Assembly: GCA_036435485.1 (NCBI GenBank)
Contig: CM071598.1
Span: 195,961,148-196,025,147 of the forward strand
Direction of reading: 5' to 3'
DNA: 64,000 nt
DNA from: Saposhnikovia divaricata
Taxonomy: Eukaryota > Streptophyta > Magnoliopsida > Apiales > Apiaceae
Positions 24,900-36,310 of this stretch are shown in pieces. The notes below the pieces were generated by a model. It saw only the letters and a program-made list of their open reading frames with translations. It ran no database searches and had not been told where the DNA came from. The position numbers and the translations under genes were made by a program. Positions within the stretch are counted from its first letter, which is position 1. The number at the start of each line of letters is the position of its first letter.

Positions 24900-25160
24900 T
24901 GGTGTCCCAGCCGTTGGAAGCTGGGGTTTAAAAAAAAAATCAACACCGTACCGCACAAACTTTCCGCAGTACGAGGTAATTACAAAAATGCCCATGTTTT
25001 CACATAAAAAATCTATTGTTCACCGTATCGCGAAAACTTTCCGTGGTACGGGCAAATTACCAAAATACTCCCGTGCTTTCTACTAAGCAGGGGCATTTTG
25101 GTAATTTGATCGTACCGCGGAAAGTTTCTGCTGTACAATATTTTTTTTTTTTTAATCAAA
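24900..25160. mobile_element. MITE-like inverted-repeat segment
   Basis: Segments with GTACCGC..AAACTTTCCG..GTAC occur in both orientations, along with TTACCAAAAT and its complement. A poly-A tract bounds it on the left and a poly-T tract on the right. The organisation recalls the 386-bp element at 35216. No clean target-site duplication was found. Confidence 0.45.
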
Positions 25161-25800
25161 GCCGTTGGATCAACCCTATAACGGTTGAGAGACCATATGT
25201 TAAGTAACAGTACTTTAGCATATGTTTGCTAAATAACGCACCCCTTAAATTAAACTTAAAATTCCTCTCCATGAAAATGTAAGTAGAACAATATAACAAT
25301 AAAGGTCCTGATCAGTACCTTAAAGTGCTTCCTATTCTTGGTGAATCTATCATACAGAACAGCGATAATTTAATTTTACCAGGCATATTTACAGTATTTG
25401 CATTCTTGTGCAAAACTAAGCTGCATTCGCTGACATATCTTTTACGCAAAGGACTAGAAATCTCTTTGTATACCTGTTTCTAGAGATGCTTTATTAAAAA
25501 TCTATTATTCAGATGTACTCGCAATAATTTAGAATGTGGATCCACTTTTAATGTCACCGGAGATAGTTTATACTTGAGCTGATCGATTTTCGTACTACAG
25601 AAAGAATGGTACCCCGAGAATTAAATGGTTGTTGTGTACATTGAATTCTTATATGATTGAATTGAATTTGAATAACATACAAGTTGGTCCATTTCCTCTC
25701 TCTATCCTGAAGCTAGCTGCCCTTAGAGACAAGAAAACAGATTGCATGCGCTTGTAGCTTATGGCTAATTTATGTGGTGAGGATTGCAGGGTTCCCTTTC
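25161..25800. other. non-coding block shared with unit B
   Basis: The region aligns to about 52240-52800 including GTTGGTCCAT, CCTCTCTCTATCCTGAA and GTGAGGATTGCAGG. No gene is seen. It ends where copia element 2 begins. A 19-bp word (TCCATACATACATATTTGT) is doubled at 25800-25838. Confidence 0.6.
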
Positions 25801-25927
25801 CATACATACATATTTGTTTCCATACATACATATTTGTCGAGTGTGTTGCAATTGTCGGAAACAGGGACGGAACCAAGGGACGGAAACAGGGACGGATGAG
25901 AGGTATCCGTCGACTAACAAAAAGTTT

Positions 25928-26584
25928 GTTAGTAAGAAGGAACTTAGGAAACTGGATATCAAGTATGGTCCAGTCAACAAGAATTTTGTTAGTGGTGAGT
26001 GCAGCAAAACCAAATCCAGTGGGAAGGCTAAGGCAGGTGATTTACACAACAAAAAGGCTGTTGGTAAATCAGATAATGAAAAGGTAGAAATTGAGGATAA
26101 AAAGAAAAAGAACAGAAATGGTAAGATAGGCATCAACAAGAAAAACAATTACTCTCCTTACAAGTTTGCTCCTAGGAAAACTTGTAGTAATTGTAATAGT
26201 GTCAATCATCTATCTTCTAATTGCAAGATTGTCAACAAGGCTCCTGTTCATGTACCTCAACCAATGCCATGTATGCCTGCAATGCCTGTTATGCCTGATT
26301 TGTATCAAAATGCTAGTTTTTCAAATCCATATGTGAACATGCCATATGTGTCTAATCCTTACTTTCAATGTATGAATGTGCCACAAATGTCATGGAACAT
26401 ACCTAACATGAATAATATGTATGCCAATTTTCCACACATGCATGCATCCAATATTCATGCAAATGAGCATTTGTCAAACCCCATCACTCAAGCATCTACA
26501 CCTAAGTTGAAGAATGCTAAGAGTACAAAGTCAAAGGCTAACAAGAAAGGACCCAAGGAAGCTTGGGTACCAAAATCAACTTGA
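25928..26584 (+). pseudogene. gag: Ty1/copia element 2 gag, 3' part only
   Basis: It aligns to the end of copia element 1 gag from KKELRKLDIKYGPVNKNF onward. It has one zinc knuckle, CSNCNSVNHLSSNC (C-x2-C-x4-H-x4-C), and a Met/Pro/Asn-rich tail ending in WVPKST before TGA. The 5' LTR, primer site and capsid part are missing; the left junction lies at about 25840-25928 next to short tandem words. Hence the element is 5'-truncated. Confidence 0.8.
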
Positions 26585-26606
26585 TTTGTTTTTGAAATGT
26601 GTGCAG

Positions 26607-27158
26607 GGAAATAGAAGGAATCTATGGTACCTAGACAATGGATGCTCTAGGCACATGACAGGAGATTCAACCCTCCTCACAGAGTTCAAGGAAGGAGCTG
26701 GCCCTAGAATTACCTTTGGAGATGACAGCAAAGGATATACTAAGGGATATGGCCTGATTTCAAAAGATAATGTCATCATTGAAGAAGTGGCTTTAGTTGA
26801 AGGTTTGAAGCACAATTTGCTGAGTGTCAGTCAGATTTGTGACAAAGACTATGAAGTAAAGTTCACAAAAGAAGCCTGTGTTGTTTCTGCCAAGGAAGAC
26901 AACAATGTGGTATTGACAGGCTTTAGGAAAAGAAATGTTTACATAGCTGACTTCAATTCAGCATGCTCAGAATCCATTACTTGTCTCTTCAGCAAAGCAA
27001 GTAAGGATGAGAGTTGGCTATGGCATAAGAAGTTGTCACATCTGAATTTTAAAGTTATGAATGATTTGGTAAGAAAGGATCTTGCTAGAGGAATCCCTCA
27101 ATTGGAGTTTGTCAGAGATGGAGCTATTTCTGTGATGCCTTCATTAAAACTTTTTTAG
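26607..27158 (+). pseudogene. pol: Ty1/copia element 2 pol fragment (protease and pre-integrase only)
   Basis: This fragment starts at the CAG|GG junction. The protease active-site triplet is D-N-G (WYLDNGCSRHMTG) rather than D-S-G as in elements 1 and 3, which would probably disable it. The GAG-pre-integrase part (WHKKLSHLNFKVMNDL) is readable up to about 27120. There the expected CDACQKGK continuation is replaced by unrelated sequence and a stop. Integrase core, reverse transcriptase and RNase H are missing: an internal deletion joins this point to the third ORF. Confidence 0.85.
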
Positions 27159-30100
27159 GCAAAATTAGTAATTTTGATGCTGTTACCCAGTCCATGCTAA
27201 CTATGATGTGTATGCTCTTAAATGATAAATTCTATAATTTTGGCACAATAGTTATGTATGAGATAGCTGCAAAGTTAGGTAAAAAGGAAACTAGGAGCAA
27301 GAATATCTACTTTGCTAGATTTTTAATGCTCTTAGCACTGCATGTATCTGAGAATGAGCTATCCATTGCTAACCCGGATAGCAAGTTCCAATGTTTTGTT
27401 CAGGAGAAGAGAGTCTTAAGTGACCTAATTCGAATGAACCTCAATGCAGGAGTACAATTGGTATATCTACCAATTGTTCAGGTAACTATTTCTAACTCTG
27501 AAACCCCTATCTCCAACCCCCAAATTTCTTTTCCTTCTAGTGTCACAATGGAGTCTGTAGTTGTGACCAAACAGGCTCCTACCAAAGTGACCAAATCCAG
27601 AGTTCCAAAATCACATTCTAGTAAGCAAACCTCAAGTGTCTTTCAAAAGACACCTATTGTAAAATCTACCAAAACTCTTGAGGGGAGTGTGAAGGTGGTA
27701 GTGAGTGGTGAGGGACAGGGTGAACATCAAAGAAGCCCTAAGGATAAGGAAGGAGAGATGAGTGCAACCACCATTTCAGTCTCTCAAAAGACTGCTAATG
27801 TAACTACAAGCCAAATTCTAGTTACACTCTCTCAACAGAGTGTGACTACTGAATCAAGTTCCCCACAAGGAACACTGCACAAGAGGGTTAGAGACACAAA
27901 TAGCCCACTCTCAAAAACCTATGAAAGAAGAGTGAAATCTAAAACCACAGGGGAATCACAGGGTGCACACACAGTACAGGAAACTGTACCTTCTCAAACT
28001 CAGTTTGATGTGGTCACAGCCCCTTGATCTTAATCTTCAAATCGATACACATTACAATCCACCATCACCAACTCCATCTCTGGATGTGGATATGATATCT
28101 ACATCAATTCCTGATTCTCCATCTTTAAGATTCTTGGAGAAGCCCCACTCTGCAATTGGTGGTCATCATCTTTTAGATGATTTGTTGGACCATCAATCTT
28201 CCCTTCCAGAATTCTCAACACAGATTGTGGCCTCGAACTTAAAATAAATCTCCACAGATTCAGTGTTGGTTTTCTCTTCAACGGATAAAATTATTCCTTC
28301 CTCAACGGATATCCTTCATCCGTTGACAAGTGTTTCTCCATCAACGGATGCGCCTCTGTCTAGCCATCCGTTGACAACTATAACTACTCCATCAACGGAT
28401 ATTCCTTATCCGTTGATAACTCACTCTACCAGTGCTATATCTGACATTCCTGTGTCAAGTGTGGAGGAGTTCTCAGTAGTTGAAACACTTTTAGGATTGA
28501 GGGAAGGGAGTGAGAGGCTGCCTTGTGAGCAGGCAAAAGGAGAGCTAAATAATGAGAGGCTGGCCATTTCTTTCGGTCAGGCAAAAGGAGAGACTGAGAG
28601 TTCCACCTTAGTAGGTGAAGGTGAGGGTGTGAGAGGTGTGAGCCAAGGGGAGCCCTTGATGCAAGAAAAGAGAGATGAGAGGAGAGAAGGGACTACAGGA
28701 GAAATAAGGATGGAAGAAGCAGCCATTGCTAGTGAGTCAATGGAGGTTGAGGATGCAGCCAAGGAAATGGAATTTGAAAGAGAATATCAGTCCATGATTG
28801 ACTCCATTTCTTTGGATGCTGAAACCTTTACTCACCCTCTTCCTGCCTATCAAATTCTGGCACAACAGGGCAATGTGGAAGCAGAGGAGGCAATGCACCT
28901 AGTGCACACCTCACAATCTCTACTTAGAGCTAAGGAATCTTTAGAAGCTCTGCCAACCAATGCTGAGAGTGAAGAATTTGAAGATTCTGAAGATGAAGAC
29001 AGCCAGAGCCCTGAAGATGAAGGTGGTAGCAGTATTCATGATTGGAAATTTTCTCACAACTACACATATCATCAACTTGATGTGGAAATCATAAGGCAAT
29101 ATAAATCTCCCCTGGCTGAGCACCAAGAAGCAGATTCACAGAGAAAGGTTGTTCTTCAACAGGCAATTGACTCCCTTAAGTTACAAAAGATGCAAATGGT
29201 GATTCAGAGATCCAACTTAGAGGAGGTCAAACAAGAAATCAAGGATGTGAAGATCTCTGTGGATTCCAAGTTAGAGCAACTAGCTCCTACAGCCACTCAG
29301 AGGGTGTTGCAACAAAGGTTCATCAAAGAAGACAACCTGGCTAAGTCTGTGCAACTACTCAACTCAAGAGTGGAAAAGATGGAATCCCAGATGGAGCAAT
29401 TTCTTCAACATCAAAAACTGCAAACCCAACTGCTAGAAAAGTTAGTTGCAGCCCCAACTTCTAGTCAAACCCTTGATGCTAACAAAAAGGGGGAGAAAGT
29501 GGAAGAGGCTGTGGCAACTACAAGTCAAATCTTAATTTCTGAAAGAAGGGAAGCAGCAAGTGAGGGGGAGCAGCAGCCTACCATAGTGGTCAATCCACAG
29601 GACTTCATTGTCACAGCTTCCCCCAGCAAATCCAAACCTGTACAAGTAGCTCTATCTAAAGAGTTTGATTTCTCAAACTTGACAGAAGAGGAAAAGCTAG
29701 CCAAGATTGAAGCCCTGCAAAGGAAGAAAGAGGATAACAATGAAAGAATAATGAGGACAGAAAGATTGATCAATGCATCTATTGTATCAAATCTGTTCTC
29801 TAGCCAAACCTCAACTCCAACAATATCTACCACAATTCTGAAGGTGCTCACTCCAGCAATTGTGGCTCCTACATTCTATGATGCTGAGCCTTCTCATGTT
29901 AAAGAATTTAAACCCTACATCAAAGCAAGACCCTACTCACCACCAAAAGCAAATGGGAAGAACAAGTTACAACTGGACTTTCCATTTCCCAAGGATGATG
30001 AAGAGAAACTGATGGGTAAGCAAATTAAGGAATTCAAGGAGAAGACTAACAGTTGTGTAAGAGAATGGATGGCTGTAATCATAAGGAATGGAAAAGTTCT

Positions 30101-31214
30101 AAACATATCCAACAGCCATCCTAGATTTGTTGAAGCCAAGAGAGAAGAGACTTCAAGGCTGCTAAGAAAATCTCAACCAAGCACTGAAAATCAATATGAA
30201 AACTCAGATGAGAAGCAAGCAAGGCTGGCTCAAGAGTTAATGGATGAGGTAGAGGATGAAATGAGGGAACCTGAGGAAGTCCCCAAATCCAAAAGGAAAG
30301 GGAAATCAGTCCCCAAATCCAAATCTAAGAGAATGAAATCAAAGGCAAGGAGGCCTGTCTCTCCAGAAATTGAAAACAAGGAGACAGTTGGCTCATCACA
30401 ATCTATTTCTGTAAAAGTATTCAACCCAGCTGTGAATTTCCATGGTGATCCTATAGTACCTAAAGAGGAACCAATGAATCTTGACTTCATTGAGGTTCCT
30501 TCATTCTTGCTGAAGCCTCAACAGAAGCCTATACAGAAGAAAAGGATACCAAGGAAGCAACCTTCAAAGGAACCAATTCAAGTTGCTAGGGTACCTGCTA
30601 TTGTCAGGCAACCAATCTTGGAAAACAAGGATGATTTTATCTATCAGGCAGATATTGAAGAATACTCTGGCATGAATCTTTATCTGGATGAATTGTCAGA
30701 AGTAAGAGGAATTGACAAATATAAACATTTGCCTGAGAGATTGGTCTTTGTATATAAGGGAGGAAAGGAAAGGACATGGCCACTACAGAGGGTTCTTGGA
30801 GAAAATTATCTGACCTTAACCAAAGTGTTCTCTGCAATCAAGAGATACACAGGGTTCTCCAAGATAGCAAAAGGAGAGATACTGGACAGAATAGAACAGA
30901 TAAGGAGGGAATGGAACTCACCATCAAGTCTACCAAGGAAGATGAAGATCCCATACAATGGACAAAAAATCCACCTTCAACCCTTCTAGATGATGGAGTT
31001 CAGGGATGAAGATGGTAACAGGAGATTCTTCAGGTTAGAAGACCAACTACCAAATGCTAGTTCTCAATACCTGAGATGGTTACAACAAAAGCTAAATCCA
31101 AAGGTTGATGAAGAAGATGCGTTCTATAGGCAACTCCAAATACAGATTGAGTCCAACTCTGCCAAAGAAGGAAAATCAAGGGTGATGCCAACAAGAGAAA
31201 AGAAACAGTCTTAA
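27159..31214 (+). pseudogene. third (env-position) ORF of copia element 2, nearly open
   Basis: One frame runs 27194-28027. After a frame change between 27963 and 28027 the reading continues to 31214, with stops only at 28245-28247 and 30987-30989. The central open stretch is 908 codons. The first 90 residues contain FYNFGTIVMYEIAAKLGKK and IYFARFLMLLALHVS, matching the third ORF of copia element 1. The middle is Ser/Thr/Pro-rich, then acidic, then strongly coiled-coil (about 29100-29440). Basic clusters (KSKRKGKS, KSKSKRMKSKARR) at about 30280-30350 look like nuclear or RNA-binding signals. The last 200 residues look globular (FVYKGGKERTWPLQRVLGEN). Not recognised beyond the plant copia accessory family; no membrane segment is seen. 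Confidence 0.7.
28278..28416 (+). repeat. seven copies of TCAACGGAT in the third ORF of copia element 2
   Basis: Exact 9-mers: direct at 28278, 28302, 28341 and 28392; reverse complement (ATCCGTTGA) at 28318, 28366 and 28408. Direct copies encode the recurring STD tripeptide and inverted copies the HPLT-like segments. The same word fills the LTR of this element. Confidence 0.9.
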
Positions 31215-31373
31215 TCTGCTCAGTCTAGAGGAGCACTTCTCTGTAAATTTCTCAAACTTTCAGTTTTTAATTTTTGTAGCTTAATACAATTTATGCATTG
31301 TTCTTTATATATCTTTAGGAATGTTTTGTTATCATCAAGGTCCTGAATTTATGCTTTATTGCCATCAAGTATA

Positions 31374-31386
31374 AATTGGGGGAGAT
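31374..31386 (+). other. polypurine tract of copia element 2
   Basis: The sequence TTGGGGGAGAT directly precedes the TG of the 3' LTR, as in copia elements 1 and 3. Confidence 0.8.
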
Positions 31387-32399
31387 TGTTAGGAATATGT
31401 TGTACTTGATGATAACTTCACAATCAATCAAATTGTATAAGGTTTTGTAGCTGTCAACGGATGAGGATTTATAACTCTATCCGTTGACAGGTAGCTCATC
31501 AACGGATGAGGTTTTGTAGCATACTGCAGTATCTCTATGTTATCAGTTGATAGTGTTTTTATCCACAGTCATGTTGACCATCAACGGATAGGCAGAATAG
31601 GGTAGCCAATTGTAAATAAGCTATGCTATGTAATTCTGTCTAAGTGAAAGTGTATCAACAGATGAAGACAAAACTCTATCAACGGATACAACTCAAATCC
31701 ACTCTATCAACGGATATAGCTCAAGTCACAATATCAACGGATACCGCTCAATACATCATCAACGGATGTCAGTGTACAATATCAACGGATAATCATTGAC
31801 ACTGTCTTCTATGATTAGCTGGGGATTAGCAATTGATAAGGACATGTTTGACTGACAGATCACATGGGTTGATAGTAGATACAAAAAGCAGTATGGCAGC
31901 CATACTTTAGAAACACAGAAGAAAGAAGCATTCCGTTTACACTATGAATACAAGAAAGGTGCAGGAGACATGTCTGAACACAAGGATAACCTTTCGGCTA
32001 CATGTGTATTTGGAGTGTAGTAGCAAGTCAACTAGAATTAGATTAATATTATCTTATTCCAGTAGTACTTGTAAAACTTGGGATTTATAACCAAGTGTAT
32101 CAACTCTTTGTAGGTTAAGAAAACAGATACATTTTGCTTAGGGTTTCTATTGAATATTCTTAGAAAGTAAAGAGTTGTAAAACAGAAGCTGTGTACTTTT
32201 GTATCACAGAGTTTTCTTCGAATAAAAGCTTCAGGTAGTGCATTTAACCTCCTGATTTTTTATGTGTTTGTACATTAATTTTTTTACAAGCAATTATCTA
32301 AGTATAGATTTCTGGAGTTTTTATCAGAAATTTATAAATATCAAGAATTGTATTCAACCCCCCTCTACAATTATACAAGTGTGTAATCTGGGAATAACA
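31387..32399 (+). mobile_element. 3' LTR of copia element 2 (1013 bp)
   Basis: Starts TGTTAGGAATATG and ends CTGGGAATAACA, so it has TG..CA ends with a TGTTA/TAACA terminal inverted repeat. The U3 part carries the TCAACGGAT array. Sequence homologous to duplication unit B resumes shortly after the right end, confirming an insertion. No matching 5' LTR exists because the left end of the element is truncated. Confidence 0.85.
31454..31790 (+). repeat. array of TCAACGGAT in the LTR of copia element 2
   Basis: Nine exact copies lie in 337 bp: direct at 31454, 31499, 31581, 31679, 31707, 31734, 31759 and 31782, and inverted at 31479. One variant (TCAACAGAT) is at 31655. Spacing is irregular (23-98 bp), unlike a simple tandem repeat. 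The core CAACGG resembles a MYB-binding site. Confidence 0.92.
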
Positions 32400-33825
32400 A
32401 TTTTAGATTTAGCGAAAGATGAGAATGAGTATTAGCATCCATGACTAGCTAGGAAGGAGCCTTGCCGCGACTAATTGGCTAATCCTCCCCTGCATTCAGC
32501 GCATAGATTCTCTGCTCACAAAGCCATTGGGTTTAATCACAGCTCACAAGGACTGGTTTTTTGGAGAGAATTTAAAATGTTCATCAGTTAGTGATTCCGC
32601 TCTCGGTTCATTAATATTGTACTCTGTTTCATTATGAAAATATATTATAAAAATGGAGTAGCAACTGTTTCTATTATGCCAACCCAGAAATAAAATATTA
32701 TAGACAAAGTGAAATGACAAATAATACAGATCGTGAATAATGCAATGGTTCTTTCGTGCGTAGCTACGTGCACATAACAATTTATAACCACTGCACATGC
32801 TAGAAAATCAAACACAAACAGAAAATAGCAAGAATAAAATTAAGTACCAACTGATTACGTAAACAATAAAATGTGTTTATTATCTTGGTCAGTTTGCATA
32901 ATTTATGTACTCACAGAATATATACTCTACTCTATTAGAATAAAGGTAAGGTATGCGGACATTTTACTCTTCTTAAATCCTGCTTTTTAAGCGAAATACA
33001 GAAGATATGTTTGATTTGGTATCTGAAAAATTGTCACATTACGATATTATGTATTTTTTCCTCCGGCTTGCCTGAACTAATCGACCTCTTATTGTCTGAG
33101 AAAAATTACATAATATCAGTCGATCTCTTGTTACCGAGAAAACACACTAGGGCTAAGAAAAGGTTTATGTGTTGATTGAACAAGGTGGATGAAGATGAAG
33201 TCAAGTTGGTACAAACCAAAAGAGAATTAAAGGACGAATCAATCATGTGTTTTGCCTTGGTTATGTCTAAGAAATGCATGGAATTATTAATGCAAATATG
33301 TCGGATGAACACATGGGATGTTTCTTTCGTTTTATTTTAGTCCAAGTAAAGTTGTAACGATTTTTTTTTTTTTTCCCTAATGATTCTTGCACACGGCTTT
33401 CAAACTTGTTGTATCTGTAATTTTATATTTATCTTAATCGACTTGGACAAAATTTGACTCTAAAAATTTGGTGTACTAACTTTTGATTCACTGCCAACTT
33501 GTAAAAGATTGTAATTCCAATTACTCGAGGTGGGCTGTGCTCTGTATTTGAATAACCTTTCCCTTTACAGTGAAGTTTCTTGAAGAGATGCATGCCATTT
33601 TATAATTCCTTGTAGGTGAAATTCTTTTTGTTTTCAGCAACTGAAAGTATTTTTGATAAACCAAGAGATACTTAGCATTTGTCTTTGGTGTATCCTGTAT
33701 TATTATAAAGCACTTGGAAGACAGAATCTACTTGATTAGTTGATTGTTATTCTCCCAGCGGCCAGCGTGCAAGAATGCAATGATAAAACTAAAAACTTAC
33801 TGTGTCCAACACTTTGAATCCAAGC
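32400..33825. other. non-coding block of duplication unit A
   Basis: It aligns in pieces to 52880-54600 and 56450-57000 (for example ATGCATGGAATTATT, GAACACATGGGATGTTTCTTT). No gene. It lacks the Stowaway-like and 1.37-kb elements present in unit B. Confidence 0.6.
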
Positions 33826-34070
33826 TAAGACCATCTCTAAGCCAAATACTAAAAATGTACTTTTACATCATTTTGATGTAAAAATGTCCTCTAACCCAAT
33901 TCCAAAAATTACACCATTTGATGTGACACCAAAAATTATACCAAATTTGGTGCTACAACAAATATGGTGTAATTTTTAGAATTTTTCTAAATTCCAATTC
34001 TATCCTTTTATTCTTTCACAAAAGCAATTCATTTTTTTTGTATCCAAAATATTTTACATTGTTTTATTGC

Positions 34071-34075
34071 CTTTT
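34071..34075. other. left target-site duplication of copia element 3
   Basis: CTTTT here equals CTTTT at 47163-47167, directly outside the other LTR. It proves that the two LTRs and everything between them inserted as one unit. Confidence 0.9.
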
Positions 34076-34584
34076 TGTTAGGTCCAATATGTTTGTAGAA
34101 GGGGGGTTGAATACAAACAGTACTGTTTAATCGAAATTTGTCCAGATAAATTTAATTTATATTTTGACAAATTTGAGCGGAATTAAATGAAACAAAATTC
34201 AAGTTGAATATAAAATTATATTAACTTGAGGGGTTTGTTACAAATACAGTACAGAAATTATATCTAGTTAATAAAAACAAATTAGAAAATTCGACATGAA
34301 TTTTTCTAGATTTGTTAATAAAGATCGAGATATAGATTAGGAGTAAAAACTCGCTAATATTACAAGAGTATCAAATAAACAAGTTCTATCGGATCAGATA
34401 TTAAAAATAAGATGAACTTGATTTTCTATGAATTTTTCTCTTGCTGTGTTGGTCTTCAAAAATGAGAGAGAATGGAGCTGTTCTTGTTTTTCTCTTTGAA
34501 TGTTATGTTCTGTGTTCTGAGTTGTATGGCCGCCTGTCTTGATATATTTTGTCTCCTGCATCTATTCTTTTTCTTTTGTACTGC

Positions 34585-34766
34585 CAAGACAATCGGCAAG
34601 ACAATCTGCTCTTCCAAGACAATCAATTTTGTACTGTCAAGACAATCGTCAAGACAATCCAAAATCTCCAAGACAATCAATTTATATTGCCAAAACAATA
34701 GGCAATACAATTAACAAGACAATCAAGATTAACAAGACAATCGTCAAGACAATTGAGATTGTCTTG
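34585..34766 (-). repeat. CAAGACAATC array in the 3' LTR of copia element 3
   Basis: Eight exact copies on the plus strand (34585, 34597, 34615, 34638, 34650, 34669, 34715, 34733). Variants follow, plus one inverted copy (GATTGTCTTG at 34757). Spacing is irregular. The array is repeated in the 5' LTR. Confidence 0.9.
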
Positions 34767-35215
34767 TTAATATTAATAATAAAAGAAAACGGCTGTAAAG
34801 ATTTATTTGATTCAAAGTTTGAACTACTGTAAAATGAAGCCCAGTCTCGGGACAGGAAGTGAGAATCACGCGCGGCCCGTTTCTTATCTTTCTCCAGGCG
34901 CGTGGTGCGCACGCGCTATAAGGCGCGTTATTAACTTGGCCGACAGGAATGAGACAAGCATGTGTTCTTGACACTCTTGAATTTCCTTTTACTTTTGTTA
35001 CATGATTGTGAAGTTTTGAACATGCATGTTTTTCATTTCTTTTTGTCGACAACCTGTTACTCTTTTTTTTCTTTTGATTTGTCGACCTCAAACAAGTACA
35101 AGCAGCCTGCAACTTCTTTCATTTCATTTTTTATTATTTGATTTGTTTCTTTTTCTTTTCTTTATCTATTATATTTAATTTAATTAACTATTAATCAATT
35201 AATCATTTAAATGAA

Positions 35216-35601
35216 GAGAGAATTACCAAAATGCCTATTTTTCACAAGTTTTTGCCCAAAATACTGATTTTGAAAAAAAATGGTCCGAAATACTGACGGG
35301 ATACGGAGAATCGTCCTCCGTGTTAGCATAATACGGAACACCGTGTTCCGTATTATGCATGATACGGAACACCATCTTCCGTATTATGCATGATACGGAA
35401 CATGGTGTTCCGCAACACCCCATGATACGGAACACGGTGTTCCGCAACACCCCATGATACGGAACACGGTGTTCCGCAACAACCCATGATACGGAACACG
35501 GTGTTCCGCAACACCCCTCATATCACGGTAGACGGTGTAGCGTTTTCAGTCTGTAAAAAGGGCCAGCATGGCTCCCATATGAATATTTTGGGCCATCACC
35601 C
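35216..35601. mobile_element. Mutator-like MITE inside the 3' LTR of copia element 3
   Basis: It is flanked by a perfect 9-bp duplication TTAAATGAA (35207-35215 and 35602-35610). The other LTR has the empty site with one copy (46375-46383). Terminal inverted repeats are weak (GAGAATTACCAAAAT versus GTGATGGCCCAAAAT). Inside is a series of CATGATACGGAACACGGTGT-type units with palindromic GGAACACCGTGTTCC. A 9-bp target duplication is the hallmark of Mutator-like elements. No coding capacity. Confidence 0.85.
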
Positions 35602-36295
35602 TTAAATGAATAATGATTAATTAATTAATAAACTAATTAATTAAATCTAATAGATTAATATATTAATTCAAAATTAATTAACATGATAATTAATTTAATA
35701 AATAAATTAATTCAGAATGAATTAATTTATTAAATTAAATCAATTACATAATTATATTAATTAAAAGAGAATTAATATAAATCTTTTGACAGCTCAAATC
35801 TTTTTCCGAACCACTGAAAGTAATAAAGAATTACCACCGGATTTTCGTTGACGCTCGATGTACGATCTGGTTCATGAGCGACTAACTCCAACGACTTTTC
35901 TTTATCTTTGACTTTATGGCTGTGGTTATTGTCTTCTCTTAATATACCCGTCTTGATAGCTTGAACCACTGAAGTTAATGATAAACAACCACTGTTTGAT
36001 GTTGACACTCGATGTACTGTCTGGTTCATGAGTGACTAACCGCAATGACTGTTCTTCATATATTGACTTTGAATCTACTTCTTTAACGAATACTTCACTG
36101 AGGCTTGATCAGATGTCTGAACTTCTTTCAATGTAGTAATTCTTCAAGTGTGTAGATTGACCTTGATCTTTTTCTTCTGACAGATAATACAATCTGAGAT
36201 TCCTTGTGACAGTCTATATACTATTTACTAATACAATCTTGTTTAAGTTGAGTTGTATCCTCGAAATACAAATAGGCTACATCATATGCCTTTCA

Positions 36296-36310
36296 ATCTC
36301 CCCCTATTTG
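36296..36310 (-). other. polypurine tract of copia element 3
   Basis: On the minus strand AATAGGGGGAGAT immediately precedes TGAAAGGC, the start of the 3' LTR. Confidence 0.85.

Larger units (their letters stand above)
34076..36295 (-). mobile_element. 3' LTR of copia element 3 (2220 bp including inserted MITE)
   Basis: The minus strand starts TGAAAGGCATATG at 36295 and ends GGACCTAACA at 34076. It differs from the other LTR by roughly 18 substitutions in about 1.84 kb (about 1%, counted by eye), so the insertion is recent. It also differs by a 386-bp inserted element at 35216-35601 and by lacking an 81-bp stretch present near 46845-46925 in the other copy. Confidence 0.93.

Noticed and set aside
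31454..31790. Regularly repeated short words resembling a CRISPR array
   Set aside because: Spacing is irregular, orientation is mixed, the word is only 9 bp, and the context is a plant LTR.
34472..35112. ORFs of 80-122 aa repeated at 45640-46280
   Set aside because: They are duplicated because they lie in the two LTRs. They overlap on opposite strands and include the short-word array.
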